Part shown: piece by piece, positions 52,226 to 60,693 of the stretch
Position numbering within the stretch: the stretch's first letter is position 1
Layout of the letters: every line of letters starts with the position of its first letter
Assembly: GCF_013299165.1 (NCBI RefSeq)
Contig: NZ_JAAFKD010000010.1
Location: 1-64,000 of the forward strand
Length of the DNA: 64,000 nt
Reading direction: 5' to 3'
From: Microcoleus sp. bin38.metabat.b11b12b14.051
Lineage (GTDB): Bacteria; Cyanobacteriota; Cyanobacteriia; Cyanobacteriales; Microcoleaceae
Notes under the pieces: model-generated
What the model was told of the DNA's origin: nothing
Seen by the model: the letters and a program-made list of their open reading frames with translations, nothing else
The model's database searches: none
Program-made: the position numbers and the translations under genes

Positions 52226-52612
52226 TCAGTTGACTGTTGACTGTTGACATTAGTTGTTATTGTAGGGTGCGTCAGGCGAGAAGTTGGCGACGACAGACTA
52301 ATAATTTTTCCTGACGCACCTTGATATTTGATATTGGGTGCATCTGGTTTTTGAAGAGGGCGAAGCATGACCGCATATAACTTATTAGTTATAATCCCAT
52401 ATTGACTGCGGTCATGCTTCGCCCCTACAAACATATTTGTCAAAGTGAGATGCACCCTTGATATTGGTTAGTTACTACAATATATTTAGAGCGGGCAAGA
52501 TGCCCACTCCACAATAAATTTTAAATAAAAAGAACACTATATTACCAATTACAAACTACCAATCACCAATCACCAATTCCCAATTCCCAATTCCCAATTC
52601 CCAATTCCTATT
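52226..52612. repeat. Repeat-rich spacer between RND adaptor and pump
   Basis: TTGACTG heptamers directly follow the adaptor stop. A palindromic GGTGCGTCAGG element (about 52262-52321) and a nested inverted-repeat element (52336-52457, listed separately) follow. An AATTCCC heptamer run (about 52570-52608) ends just before the pump's ATG. The 387 bases are unusually long for an adaptor-pump operon. Confidence 0.8.
52336..52457. mobile_element. Nested palindromic MITE-like element
   Basis: Outer inverted repeats GGGTGCATCT (52336-52345) and AGATGCACCC (52448-52457) enclose an inner inverted pair GGGCGAAGCATGACCGCA (52358-52375) and TGCGGTCATGCTTCGCCC (52407-52424). It is 122 bp with no coding capacity, so it would depend on a transposase in trans if it is mobile. 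Confidence 0.75.
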
Positions 52613-55600
52613 ATGTCTTTCAACATTTCGGCTTGGTCGATAAAACAACCTGTCCCGACGATTGTTTTATTCTTGATTCTGACAATCGGAGGTTTAGTAT
52701 CATTTCCAGTTTTAGGTATCGATGATTCACCTAACATCGATGTACCTTCAGTTTCGATATCTGTCATCCAACCGGGGGCAGATCCAGCGGAACTTGAATC
52801 GCAAGTTACGAAAAAAGTAGAAGATGCTGTGGCTGGTTTGGGCAATATTGACCACATTATTTCTACTGTTAATGATGGTTCTTCTAATACGACTGTTAAC
52901 TTTTTATTGGGCACGAATAGCGATCGCGCAACCAACGATGTCCGCAATGCGATCGCCCAAATCCGCCAAAGCCTGCCCCAAGACATTAACGATCCCGTTG
53001 TCAAGCGGGTGGAATTTGCGGGTAGTTCCATTATGTCCTACGCCGTGGTATCCGATCGCCAAACCGTAGAACAATTAAGCGAATTAATCGACCAAAACAT
53101 CAGTCGTGTCCTCCTTTCTGTCAAAGGTGTGGCTCAAGTGCAGCGCATCGGAGGCAGAGATAAGGATATTCGAGTTGATTTAAACCCCGAACAATTGCAA
53201 AGTCTGGGGATTACAGCTACCCAAGTTAACGACCAAATTCGCAATTTTAATATCAATCTTCCCGGGGGGCGAACTGAAATCGGCAATTCCGAGCAAACAG
53301 TCCGCACCCTCGGTAGTGCTAAAACTATCGAACAGTTGAAAGCTTATCAAATTACCTTGCCTAAAGGCAGTTTTGTGCCGCTTTCTAGTTTGGGAAAAGT
53401 TGAGGAAGGCTATGCAGAAGCGCGTCAGGGCGCGCGGCTCAATAACAAGCCTGTTGTAGCTTTTGCTATCCTCCGCAGCACTGGTAGCACTCTGGTGACT
53501 GTGGAAGAAGCGGTGCGGGCAACTGTTAAGAAGCTGGAAAAAACTTTGCCAACCGATGTCAAGTTGGAACTGATTTATACTTTAGGAGATCACATCCGAG
53601 ATTCCTATGAAGCTTCTGTGGATGCTTTGATTTTGGGGGCGGTTTTAGCGATTATCACGATTTTTATATTTCTGCGGGATTGGCGGGCGACTTTGATTGC
53701 TGCTGTGGCTTTGCCGCTGTCGGCTATTCCTACTTTTGCTGTGCTCAGGATGGTGGGATATACGCTTAACAGCATGACTTTGTTGGCGCTGTCGTTGGTG
53801 GTGGGAATATTAGTCGATGATGCGATCGTCGAAATTGAAAATATCGAACGCCATGTGGGGATGGGGAAAACGGCTTATCAAGCTGCTTTGGATGCTTCCG
53901 CTGAAATTGGTTTAGCTGTCGTTGCTACCACGATGACGATTGTTTCGGTGTTTGCGCCGGTGGCTTTTATGCCGGGAATTCCCGGTCAGTTTTTTCGACC
54001 TTTTGGGGTGACGGTTTCGGCTTCGGTGTTATTTTCGCTGTTAGTCGCCCGCACCGTAACTCCGATGATGGCGGCTTATATGTTTAAGGATCAGCCACAT
54101 CATCAGGAACTCAAAAAAGACCAACTTTCCTATCAGTATCGCCGACTTTTGACTTGGGCGCTGAAGCATCGGGCGATCGTCCTAATTTTAGGTGTGGCTT
54201 TGTTTTTCGGTAGCGTCCAATTAATACCTTACATTCCCACGGGGTTTATCGATCGCGATGATACCGGACTTTCCACAGTATCGATCGAATTACCGCCCGG
54301 TTCCACCTTGTCACAAACAGATTTAGCGGTGCAGCAAGCAACTAAATTATTGCTCGCCCATCCAGCCGTAGATAGCGTTTTGGAGACCGAAGGCGCTCCC
54401 ACAGTATCGGGGGGAGCGGGTGGAGGCGGCGGGCGTGCTAGCGGCGTAAATACAGCCAGTCTGTACGTCAAATTGAAGCCCGCCAATCAGCGAATCGGAC
54501 AACAGAAGTTTGAAGAGGAAATGCGGCCCAAACTGGCGGATGTTCCCGGTGTGCGGCTGAGTTTTGCTCAAGGGCGTGTGGGCGGTAGGAAGCAAATGTC
54601 GATCGTCCTCAAGAGCGAAAATGCCGAAGCTTTAACTAAAACTGCGGAAACTCTCACGCAACAAATGAGGCAACTTCCGGGACTAATTGAGGTGCAATCT
54701 AGCGCGAGTTTAGTCAAGCCGGAGATTTTGGTAAAACCCGATCCAAATCGAGCGGCGGATCAGGGTGTTTCGGTGCAGCAAATTGCTCGTACTGCTTCTT
54801 TGGCAACGATTGGAGATATTGACTCGAATCTGGCTAAATTCGATTTGCCCGATCGACAAATTCCGATTCATGTGATGTTAGCATCGCAGTTTCGCAGTGA
54901 TATCGAAACAATTAAAAACCTGCAAATACCGGGTAAAAATAATACTTTAGTGCCGTTGCGGGCGGTGGCGGATATTACTTTGGGCAGCGGGCCTTCTCAG
55001 ATCGATCGCTACGATAGAGCCCGTCAAGTATCCGTAGAAGGCAATTTGTTGGGCGGTACGACTTTAGGAGAAGCTTCGGCGGCGGTGAAGAAACTACCTG
55101 TAATGAATCCTTTACCCCCCGGTGTGGAACAGGAATCGTCTGGTGATGCGAAAGTAATGCAGGATATTTTCAGCGGTTTTGCCGGGGCTTTGGGAACGGC
55201 GGTACTGTTTATTTATGGTGTATTGGTGCTGTTGTTTGCAAATTTCTTGCATCCGATCACAATTATGGCGGCATTACCTTTATCTCTGGGCGGCGCACTG
55301 TTGGGGCTTTTGGTTGGACAAAAATCTCTCGGTTTGTACGCTTTGATTGGCGTGGTGTTGCTGATGGGAATTGTGACAAAGAATTCGATTTTGTTGGTAG
55401 ATTACGCGATTATGAATGAGAAGGAAGGCGCACCGATGTATGAAGCGACGCTGGATTCTGGTGTAGCGCGGTTGCGGCCGATTTTGATGACAACGATCGC
55501 GATGATAGCTGGAATGGTGCCGATCGCGCTGGGACTTGGCGCCGGATCTCAGGTGCGGAGTCCGATGGCGATGGCGGTAATTGGCGGTTTGATGACTTCT

Positions 55601-55723
55601 ACGCTGTTGACTTTGGTGGTGATTCCGGTGGTTTATACCTATATGGATGGCCTGCAAGTCTGGATTTTTAATCGGGTGCGGGGGAAGAAAAGAGCGAAGT
55701 CGTCTGCGGTGCGATCGAAATAA
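52613..55723 (+). CDS. RND efflux transporter permease
   Basis: A 1036-residue AcrB/HAE1-type pump with 12 membrane helices in two halves and two large periplasmic loops. Features: MSFNISAWSIKQPVPTIVLF start, the TM4 proton-relay acidic pair in ILVDDAIVEIENIERH, IFIFLRDWRATLIAAVALPL, and in the second half LLMGIVTKNSILLVDYA and ARLRPILMTTIAMIAGMVPI. It should export hydrophobic compounds or metals by proton antiport; the substrate is not predictable. The N-terminal loop SFPVLGIDDSPNIDVPSV resembles other cyanobacterial HAE pumps. A Gly-rich insert (GGAGGGGGRASG, near 605) lies in the second periplasmic loop. Confidence 0.95.
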   Translation: MSFNISAWSIKQPVPTIVLFLILTIGGLVSFPVLGIDDSPNIDVPSVSISVIQPGADPAELESQVTKKVEDAVAGLGNIDHIISTVNDGSSNTTVNFLLGTNSDRATNDVRNAIAQIRQSLPQDINDPVVKRVEFAGSSIMSYAVVSDRQTVEQLSELIDQNISRVLLSVKGVAQVQRIGGRDKDIRVDLNPEQLQSLGITATQVNDQIRNFNINLPGGRTEIGNSEQTVRTLGSAKTIEQLKAYQITLPKGSFVPLSSLGKVEEGYAEARQGARLNNKPVVAFAILRSTGSTLVTVEEAVRATVKKLEKTLPTDVKLELIYTLGDHIRDSYEASVDALILGAVLAIITIFIFLRDWRATLIAAVALPLSAIPTFAVLRMVGYTLNSMTLLALSLVVGILVDDAIVEIENIERHVGMGKTAYQAALDASAEIGLAVVATTMTIVSVFAPVAFMPGIPGQFFRPFGVTVSASVLFSLLVARTVTPMMAAYMFKDQPHHQELKKDQLSYQYRRLLTWALKHRAIVLILGVALFFGSVQLIPYIPTGFIDRDDTGLSTVSIELPPGSTLSQTDLAVQQATKLLLAHPAVDSVLETEGAPTVSGGAGGGGGRASGVNTASLYVKLKPANQRIGQQKFEEEMRPKLADVPGVRLSFAQGRVGGRKQMSIVLKSENAEALTKTAETLTQQMRQLPGLIEVQSSASLVKPEILVKPDPNRAADQGVSVQQIARTASLATIGDIDSNLAKFDLPDRQIPIHVMLASQFRSDIETIKNLQIPGKNNTLVPLRAVADITLGSGPSQIDRYDRARQVSVEGNLLGGTTLGEASAAVKKLPVMNPLPPGVEQESSGDAKVMQDIFSGFAGALGTAVLFIYGVLVLLFANFLHPITIMAALPLSLGGALLGLLVGQKSLGLYALIGVVLLMGIVTKNSILLVDYAIMNEKEGAPMYEATLDSGVARLRPILMTTIAMIAGMVPIALGLGAGSQVRSPMAMAVIGGLMTSTLLTLVVIPVVYTYMDGLQVWIFNRVRGKKRAKSSAVRSK

Positions 55724-56199
55724 GGAGACGGCAATGCCGTTTCCCTACAAATATCCTGTATTTTGGGTAGGGAAACGGCACTGCCGTTTCCTGCTGCGGT
55801 GTCTAAATTCTTTTAATTGATATCTGGCTACATACTGATTTTGTCGATCGTTCAAATATATGAATAGAAAAAATAACATCTTTTGTCGCAAAGCAGCCAA
55901 TTTACCAGAGGCACCCGCGCCTGCGGTAACAAGTCCGACACCTGTCACAACCCCAACACCTGTGACAAGTCCGACACCCCTATTTGTGGGGATCGAATAC
56001 AGGAAACGGCGCCGTGCCGTTTCCCTAGGTGAAAATCGCGATCGGGCGAGCGATCGTTTTTCCCACAGCCTCGGCGGTTGAAACCGCTGCTATACATACG
56101 ATGTCCGCCGGAGGCCGACTGAAGAGTAGAAGCCCCGGCGGTTGAAACCGCGGCTACACATACGAAGTCCGCCTCCGCGGACTGAAGAGTAGAAGTATT
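55724..56199. repeat. Repeat-rich region after the RND pump
   Basis: GGCAATGCCGTTTCCCTAC palindromes lie at 55730-55792 and 56003-56026. Three 18-bp tandem units (ACAAGTCCGACACCTGTC type) lie at about 55928-55981 and encode TSPTPV in an open frame at 55860-56081 that I do not accept as a gene. GGCGGTTGAAACCGC elements with CGCGGACTGAAGAG ends lie at about 56066-56195. Confidence 0.75.
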
Positions 56200-56228
56200 A
56201 GTCCTGCCTTTGGTGCAGGGCTTTTTTT
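56200..56228 (+). terminator. Intrinsic terminator
   Basis: An 8-bp stem, AGTCCTGC with GCAGGGCT (one G-U pair), lies at 56200-56222 and is followed by seven Ts (56222-56228). It is placed 480 bases after the RND pump and 140 bases before the tRNA gene, so it could insulate the tRNA from upstream transcription. Confidence 0.7.
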
Positions 56229-56365
56229 GTCGGGAGGGGCGATCGACCACCGCAAATTGATTTTCAAAATGGTTGACTCAGAATAGCAAAATTGTTGTAT
56301 AATGTCTTTCAGGTCGTTTTTTACGGCAACGCCTTAAAGGTAAAAGCAAATAAAACAGACTAAGC

Positions 56366-56437
56366 GCGGGCGTAATTCAGTGGTAGAATGTCAGCTTCCC
56401 ATGCTGAACGTCGTGGGTTCGAGTCCCACCGTCCGCT
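56366..56437 (+). tRNA. tRNA-Gly (CCC anticodon)
   Basis: A 72-base cloverleaf can be folded by eye: acceptor GCGGGCG pairs with CGTCCGC, D-arm ATTC-AGTGGTA-GAAT, anticodon stem TCAGC/GCTGA with loop TTCCCAT (anticodon CCC), T-arm GTGGG-TTCGAGT-CCCAC, discriminator T. CCA is not encoded. It reads the rare glycine codon GGG. Confidence 0.95.
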
Positions 56438-56810
56438 TGCACAAAAAGTATTTAAACCCTTGAGTAATCGCTGTATAACACAATAGGGTTGAGATGAGAC
56501 AGTCCTGGGTATAAAACGCTGTAAAAAACATATACTGCGATTGCTTCGTTCCTCTCGAAGGACAGCCCTTAACTGAACCTTATTGGTCTATAAAAGCAAA
56601 ACCTGCGACTTTACTGCGATCGCCGAAAGTTCTCCATTGGTTTAAGAAAGAGCGCTTAAAATCATGCTATTCTCTCTTTGTCAGCGGAGGTGGTCGCTGA
56701 GCTTGTCGAAGTGCAGACATCGTTTGTGTAGTTTTACCTCGAACTCATATGACGGGCGCTTCGCCACATACGAGTTCGAGGTAAAAAGCGGTTTCAACCG
56801 CCGTCTGAAC
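56438..56810. other. Intergenic DNA after tRNA, repeats only
   Basis: It holds a GCTTCGTTCCTC element piece (about 56540-56560), a GTCAGCGGAGGTGGTCGCTGAGC-type composite element (about 56680-56715), and an inverted pair CTCGAACTCATATGACGGGC / CATACGAGTTCGAGG (about 56738-56782) with GGTTTCAACCGCCG after it. I see no gene. Confidence 0.6.
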
Positions 56811-57425
56811 TCACCATAATTCAAGGTCACTTATGACTTTTTCTAGATCAATATTTTTCTTTGTTTCATTCGGCGGATAATCAAATACTTTCTCTAAAAT
56901 CTCTACAGACACATTGTTTATCAACCAATCATTACTACAATCATGTTCGAGATTCAAAAAATACTTTAAACGCTCCTCTATCGACTCCTTATCTCCTTTA
57001 TCCACTTGTCCAACTCGCTCCAGCCAATTTCCTTGGGAGTCCTTAAAGCAATTAATCTCAACATTACATATCTGATGTACTAAAGCTAAGGAATTCTGAG
57101 AAAGACCCTGTTTGCTAGTCGAGTTAATTGGATACGCTGTTGGTAAGCCTTTGCAGGTTTCTTGGAAAGTTAAAGGAATTACCATAAAAGTTTCTAGGAA
57201 TTCAGAGTCATCTTGAAACTGCTCGTTTGCCCAAATGAGATAATGATGCACTCCGCGAAAAACAATGCTAGAATTAATTATCAGATTGCAATCAACAGTC
57301 TTGCATTCAATTTTACCTGGTTGACTTAAATCATAAATGTGATTGTGATTGTGTTTGCACCGAAGAGATACTTTGTGGGGATTTACTAAATAAATCCAAC
57401 CTTGACGAGGTGTTTTTCCAGCCAC
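56811..57425 (-). CDS. PemK/MazF-like putative toxin
   Basis: A 204-residue protein starting at GTG 57425. RQGWIYLVNPHKVSL at the N-terminus and ETFMVIPLTF, LSQNSLALVHQICNVEI, NWLERVGQVDKGDKESIEERL further on follow the strand order of the PemK/MazF RNase fold (family patterns GEIWLVNL, VVPLTS, SVALVDQIRTVD, and G-K-L-S-D-E). The loop after the first strand is long and carries Cys/His residues. It begins 4 bases after the upstream antitoxin-like gene's stop, so the two are translationally coupled. As a toxin it would cut RNA, an inference from the fold. The match is remote and the extra C-terminus (about 170-204) is not assigned. Confidence 0.6.
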   Translation of the reverse strand: MAGKTPRQGWIYLVNPHKVSLRCKHNHNHIYDLSQPGKIECKTVDCNLIINSSIVFRGVHHYLIWANEQFQDDSEFLETFMVIPLTFQETCKGLPTAYPINSTSKQGLSQNSLALVHQICNVEINCFKDSQGNWLERVGQVDKGDKESIEERLKYFLNLEHDCSNDWLINNVSVEILEKVFDYPPNETKKNIDLEKVISDLELW

Positions 57426-57429
57426 GTTA

Positions 57430-57912
57430 TTACCCTAATTCACTGATTAATTTTTGTCTTTCTGTCTCAAGATTAAGCCTTACTACTTCCTCTAGTTGAT
57501 TGCTATCTTTAACCTCAATCATTGGGGCGGTTCTGTAGACATATTTTAGTAATTGCTGGATTTTATCGTGTCCTGAGCCTGCCCATTCTCTGCGAATGTT
57601 TTCCAGCATTAGTTTTAGTGCTACAGGTAATTCTAAATCATCGACATTACCTGCTTGAGTACCAAGTCGGATAAATATGGTTTCTCCCACAGATTCTTGT
57701 ACAATTGTTTTGCCATTCATTTGATTTAAGGCGACGATGATGTCTTCGTTCCAAGGGCTATAGTGATAATAACGCCAATTGAGTTCTGTAAGCTGTTTGC
57801 TCGTCCATTTGACAGCATAAAGGTCGGCTAAATACAAAAATTTGATTAGTTGTGTTTTGGTAATATGACCTTTGGTGGCGTAAACAAAATATTTTATCAG
57901 GGTTTCTAGCAT
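57430..57912 (-). CDS. Panacea (SocA/DUF4065-like) antitoxin-domain protein
   Basis: A 160-residue protein: LIKYFVYATKGHITKTQLIKFLYLADLYAV, then LNWRYYHYSPWNEDIIVALNQM, which are the helical signature and tryptophan/tyrosine patch of the SocA/GepA (Panacea) domain. The domain is known to pair with and neutralise many unrelated toxins. The gene precedes the PemK/MazF-like gene by 4 bases, in the antitoxin-first order usual for type II toxin-antitoxin pairs. It lies in a repeat-rich area and has no other neighbours on its strand. Confidence 0.78.
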   Translation of the reverse strand: MLETLIKYFVYATKGHITKTQLIKFLYLADLYAVKWTSKQLTELNWRYYHYSPWNEDIIVALNQMNGKTIVQESVGETIFIRLGTQAGNVDDLELPVALKLMLENIRREWAGSGHDKIQQLLKYVYRTAPMIEVKDSNQLEEVVRLNLETERQKLISELG

Positions 57913-58266
57913 GACTTTGATTTTTTTCAGGGTTCGTCGCTATAAAAATTAATTTAAATCGACAATCTCATTGCGACGCACCTTGCGATTGTTGGGAAAT
58001 AGTAAAAGAGAGGGTGATTTATTCAACCGTTGAATAACCCAGGTGCGTCGCTGTGAGATTGTCGATTTTGAGCGAGGGATTGTCGATAGCGACGCACCCT
58101 ACGACTAAAAAACTAAATATGGATTCCAAGGCATAGCCTTGGAACCAGTTACTGTTAGGATTAAATAAACCGGGTTTTTAGCAGAATTTACACCTACAAA
58201 CGAAGTAAACGCGAAAAACCTGGTTTCTGGACACCCGCGCGCAAGTCCTGAATCGTACCCTAACCG
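57913..58266. repeat. GCGACGCACC palindromes and CCGGGTTT element
   Basis: A GCGACGCACC piece (about 57940-57983), a full GGTGCGTCGC palindrome (about 58041-58103) and a CCGGGTTTTTAGC/AACCTGGTTTCT element (about 58166-58230) lie here. No gene is seen. Confidence 0.7.
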
Positions 58267-58737
58267 TTACATTTTACTGATAATCCTTTGCACGATTTCT
58301 ACACCTGTTACCGCCTGCCAGCCAAATAGCCCCAACAGCCCCACATTTAGAACGATGTGAGTGTATCTAGCAAAATTGTTGCCTTTTTGCATCAATGGAG
58401 TCAGGGAGGCTGAAATGGCAATTATGACGGTCATTCCTAAGCCTGCGACTAGGTGCGGGGCGACAAATAGTTTGCCGTTGTTGATGTAGGTGACTGCCAT
58501 TGCGCCGATCGCACCTGTTACCATTAACCCTAGCAGCAAAGAGCCCATCTGATGGTGCTTGATATTGAATTTGCCCTTAATTAACTCTTTCTTGGCATCG
58601 CCTTCGGCACTTCTGGTACGGCGGATTTGTATGCCCAGATACAAAGCATAAAATGAGATTGCTAGCAATACCCACATTAAAACTGGGTGGAAGAATTGAC
58701 TCCAAACTTTCACAGACTGCGGAATTTCGAGATTCAT
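58267..58737 (-). CDS. DUF4079 membrane protein
   Basis: A 156-residue protein with four membrane helices (about 15-37, 63-84, 92-110 and 122-145). Signature features are FHPVLMWVLLAISFYALYLG, KGKFNIKHHQMGSLLLGLMVTGAIG with a His pair at the helix start, APHLVAGLGMTVIIAI and RYTHIVLNVGLLGLFGWQAVTG. The conserved His residues before and in the helices recall heme- or quinone-binding membrane proteins, which is how the DUF4079 family is usually pictured; the function is unproven. It is widespread in cyanobacteria and plants. Confidence 0.88.
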   Translation of the reverse strand: MNLEIPQSVKVWSQFFHPVLMWVLLAISFYALYLGIQIRRTRSAEGDAKKELIKGKFNIKHHQMGSLLLGLMVTGAIGAMAVTYINNGKLFVAPHLVAGLGMTVIIAISASLTPLMQKGNNFARYTHIVLNVGLLGLFGWQAVTGVEIVQRIISKM

Positions 58738-58833
58738 AGTGTTCTCAGGATTTGTAAATATACTTCATAAAACTTAGCATACCAGTAAGTCCCTCTCGTG
58801 CGACGGTACAAATATACGGTATGAGAGACTATT

Positions 58834-60315
58834 ATGCCTGCCACTAAACAAGACGCTGTATTGATTCAAGCTGCCAAGACTGGCAACATTATTCACGTCC
58901 AAGCTTTACTCGCTAAGGGCGTTGACGCTAACGGCAAAGACTCTGAGGGGACGACGGCTTTGATGTTTGCTGCCCAAAAGGGCTATACGGAAATCGTGCG
59001 TATTTTACTAAATAATGACGCTAATGTCAACCATGTTAGCAGGCGTTTTGGGCTGACGGCTTTGATGTTGGCCGCCGCTCACAAACAGGCTGATGTTATG
59101 CGGCTGTTGTTGGCTGCGGGTGCTGATGTTGATGCTAAAAATGATGATGGAAGTACGGCTTTGATGGCGGCTTCTCTGAAAGGTGATATTAATGTTGTCC
59201 GGCTTTTACTTGATGCTAAGGCTGATGTGAATGTTCGCGATAAAGATGGCGATTCTGCTCTGAAAATAGCTGCTTTATCGGGATATGAAGTTGTTGTGAA
59301 AGCTTTGGCTGATGCGGGTGCTGTTGCGGATAATTCTATGCTATTTTTAGCAGTTAGTCAAGGAAGTGCTGCCATTGTCCGAATTTTGCTCGATCGCGCT
59401 GCGGATGTTAATCTGAAAAATCTACAGAGCAAAACTCCTTTAATGCTGGCACAGGCGGCGGACAATTTGGCTGTTGTTGAGGCGCTGTTGGCTGCGGGTG
59501 CTGATTTGGAAATTCGCGACAAAGAAGGCGAAACTGCTTTAACTTTGGCTGCGGATGGCGGCAATGTTGATGCGGTGCGCGCTTTGCTGGCTGCGGGTGC
59601 TAATGCGAATGTCAAAAGTGGAGATGGCGGGACGGCTTTGATGGCGGCGGCTGCTGGGGGTAATTTGCCGATCGCTCATATCTTACTAGATGCTGGCGCG
59701 GATATCAACGCGAAAGACAGAGATGACGAAACTGCGTTGAATTTTGCCGTGGTTGAAGGCTGCAAAGATGTGGTAGAAATGCTCTTAAACCGAGGTGCTC
59801 ATGTCGGTGCGAGAAATCGGTTGGGCGATACGCCTTTGCTGGTGGCGGCTGTTCACGGTCATAGTGCGATCGTATCAGCGTTGCTGCAAAAGGTAAACTC
59901 GAATCGCCCTGATTTCCTGAATGCTAAAAACTTTGGGGAGACGGCTTTGACTCTCGCTGCGTTTCACGGACATACTGAAACGGTGAAAGCCTTGCTTGAC
60001 GGCGGTGCAGATCCCAATATCCCGGCGGATTTGGGGAAAACGGCTTTGATGAAGGCGTGCGATCGCGGTTATATGGCGATCGTCCAAATATTAGTCGAAA
60101 AAGGCGCAGATGTCAACTTGCTGGATGATTCCGGCGCCACCGCCCTCATGTGGGCCGCCCATCGCGGTTATGCTGATGCGGTTAAGATTTTAATCGCCGC
60201 TGGTGCAGAGTTGAATCACAAAAATCCTGGCAATTATACGGCTTTAATGTTAGCTGAATTTAAGGGTTATTCCACTGTTGTGAAATTGCTAAAAAATGCC
60301 GGAGCACAAGAGTAA
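58834..60315 (+). CDS. Ankyrin-repeat protein
   Basis: A 493-residue protein made almost wholly of ankyrin repeats, about 14 of 33 residues. Consensus units such as DSEGTTALMFAAQKGYTEIV, DDGSTALMAASLKGDINVV, GDGGTALMAAAAGGNLPIA and DDSGATALMWAAHRGYADAV are visible. The first and last repeats act as caps (AVLIQAAKTGNIIHV and TALMLAEFKGYSTVV). No signal peptide or catalytic domain is seen, so it is a protein-interaction scaffold. It is monocistronic and divergent from the DUF4079 gene. Confidence 0.95.
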   Translation: MPATKQDAVLIQAAKTGNIIHVQALLAKGVDANGKDSEGTTALMFAAQKGYTEIVRILLNNDANVNHVSRRFGLTALMLAAAHKQADVMRLLLAAGADVDAKNDDGSTALMAASLKGDINVVRLLLDAKADVNVRDKDGDSALKIAALSGYEVVVKALADAGAVADNSMLFLAVSQGSAAIVRILLDRAADVNLKNLQSKTPLMLAQAADNLAVVEALLAAGADLEIRDKEGETALTLAADGGNVDAVRALLAAGANANVKSGDGGTALMAAAAGGNLPIAHILLDAGADINAKDRDDETALNFAVVEGCKDVVEMLLNRGAHVGARNRLGDTPLLVAAVHGHSAIVSALLQKVNSNRPDFLNAKNFGETALTLAAFHGHTETVKALLDGGADPNIPADLGKTALMKACDRGYMAIVQILVEKGADVNLLDDSGATALMWAAHRGYADAVKILIAAGAELNHKNPGNYTALMLAEFKGYSTVVKLLKNAGAQE

Positions 60316-60693
60316 TACGATTTTCGATTTATCATAACTTATAGCATCTGTAGGGACACGGCAATGCCGTGTCCGGCCTGGGGATATGCGACTTAACCCG
60401 CAAATGTTGTCTCAATCCGCTTGACGCACCCAGCCATTAATAGTCGTAGGGTGCGTCGCCTTGAAAAATCCTAACTAAATATTGACAATCTGACAGCGAC
60501 GCACCTGACAAACAGAGTTGAGTAAACAACCCTCCGTTTCAATCTCGCCCAACATTTCTTCCGTAGTAAAAATTTGTCAAAATCGTATCAGGTGCGTCGC
60601 TGTGAGATTGTTTGTCAAATTTAGGAATTTTCAACGCGACGCACCCTACTGCTACTGCTACGGCTACTTATTACTTAACCCGCAAATGTTGTC
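60316..60693. repeat. Repeat cluster with duplicated 54-bp gene end
   Basis: GACACGGCAATGCCGTGTCC (about 60354-60375) is followed by a 54-bp copy (60391-60444) of the last codons of the neighbouring oxygenase gene. GGTGCGTCGC palindromes lie at about 60448-60508 and 60592-60650. A second 54-bp copy at 60673-60726 is the true gene end. Confidence 0.85.
60391..60444 (-). repeat. 54-bp copy of the oxygenase gene's 3' end
   Basis: Identical to 60673-60726, which encodes the last residues (TINGWVRQAD and stop). The two copies are 282 bp apart and flank a cluster of palindromes. Confidence 0.9.

Noticed and set aside
55860..56081. Open frame with TSPTPV repeats
   Set aside because: It is built from an 18-bp tandem repeat and a GCCGTTTCC palindrome and has no start context.
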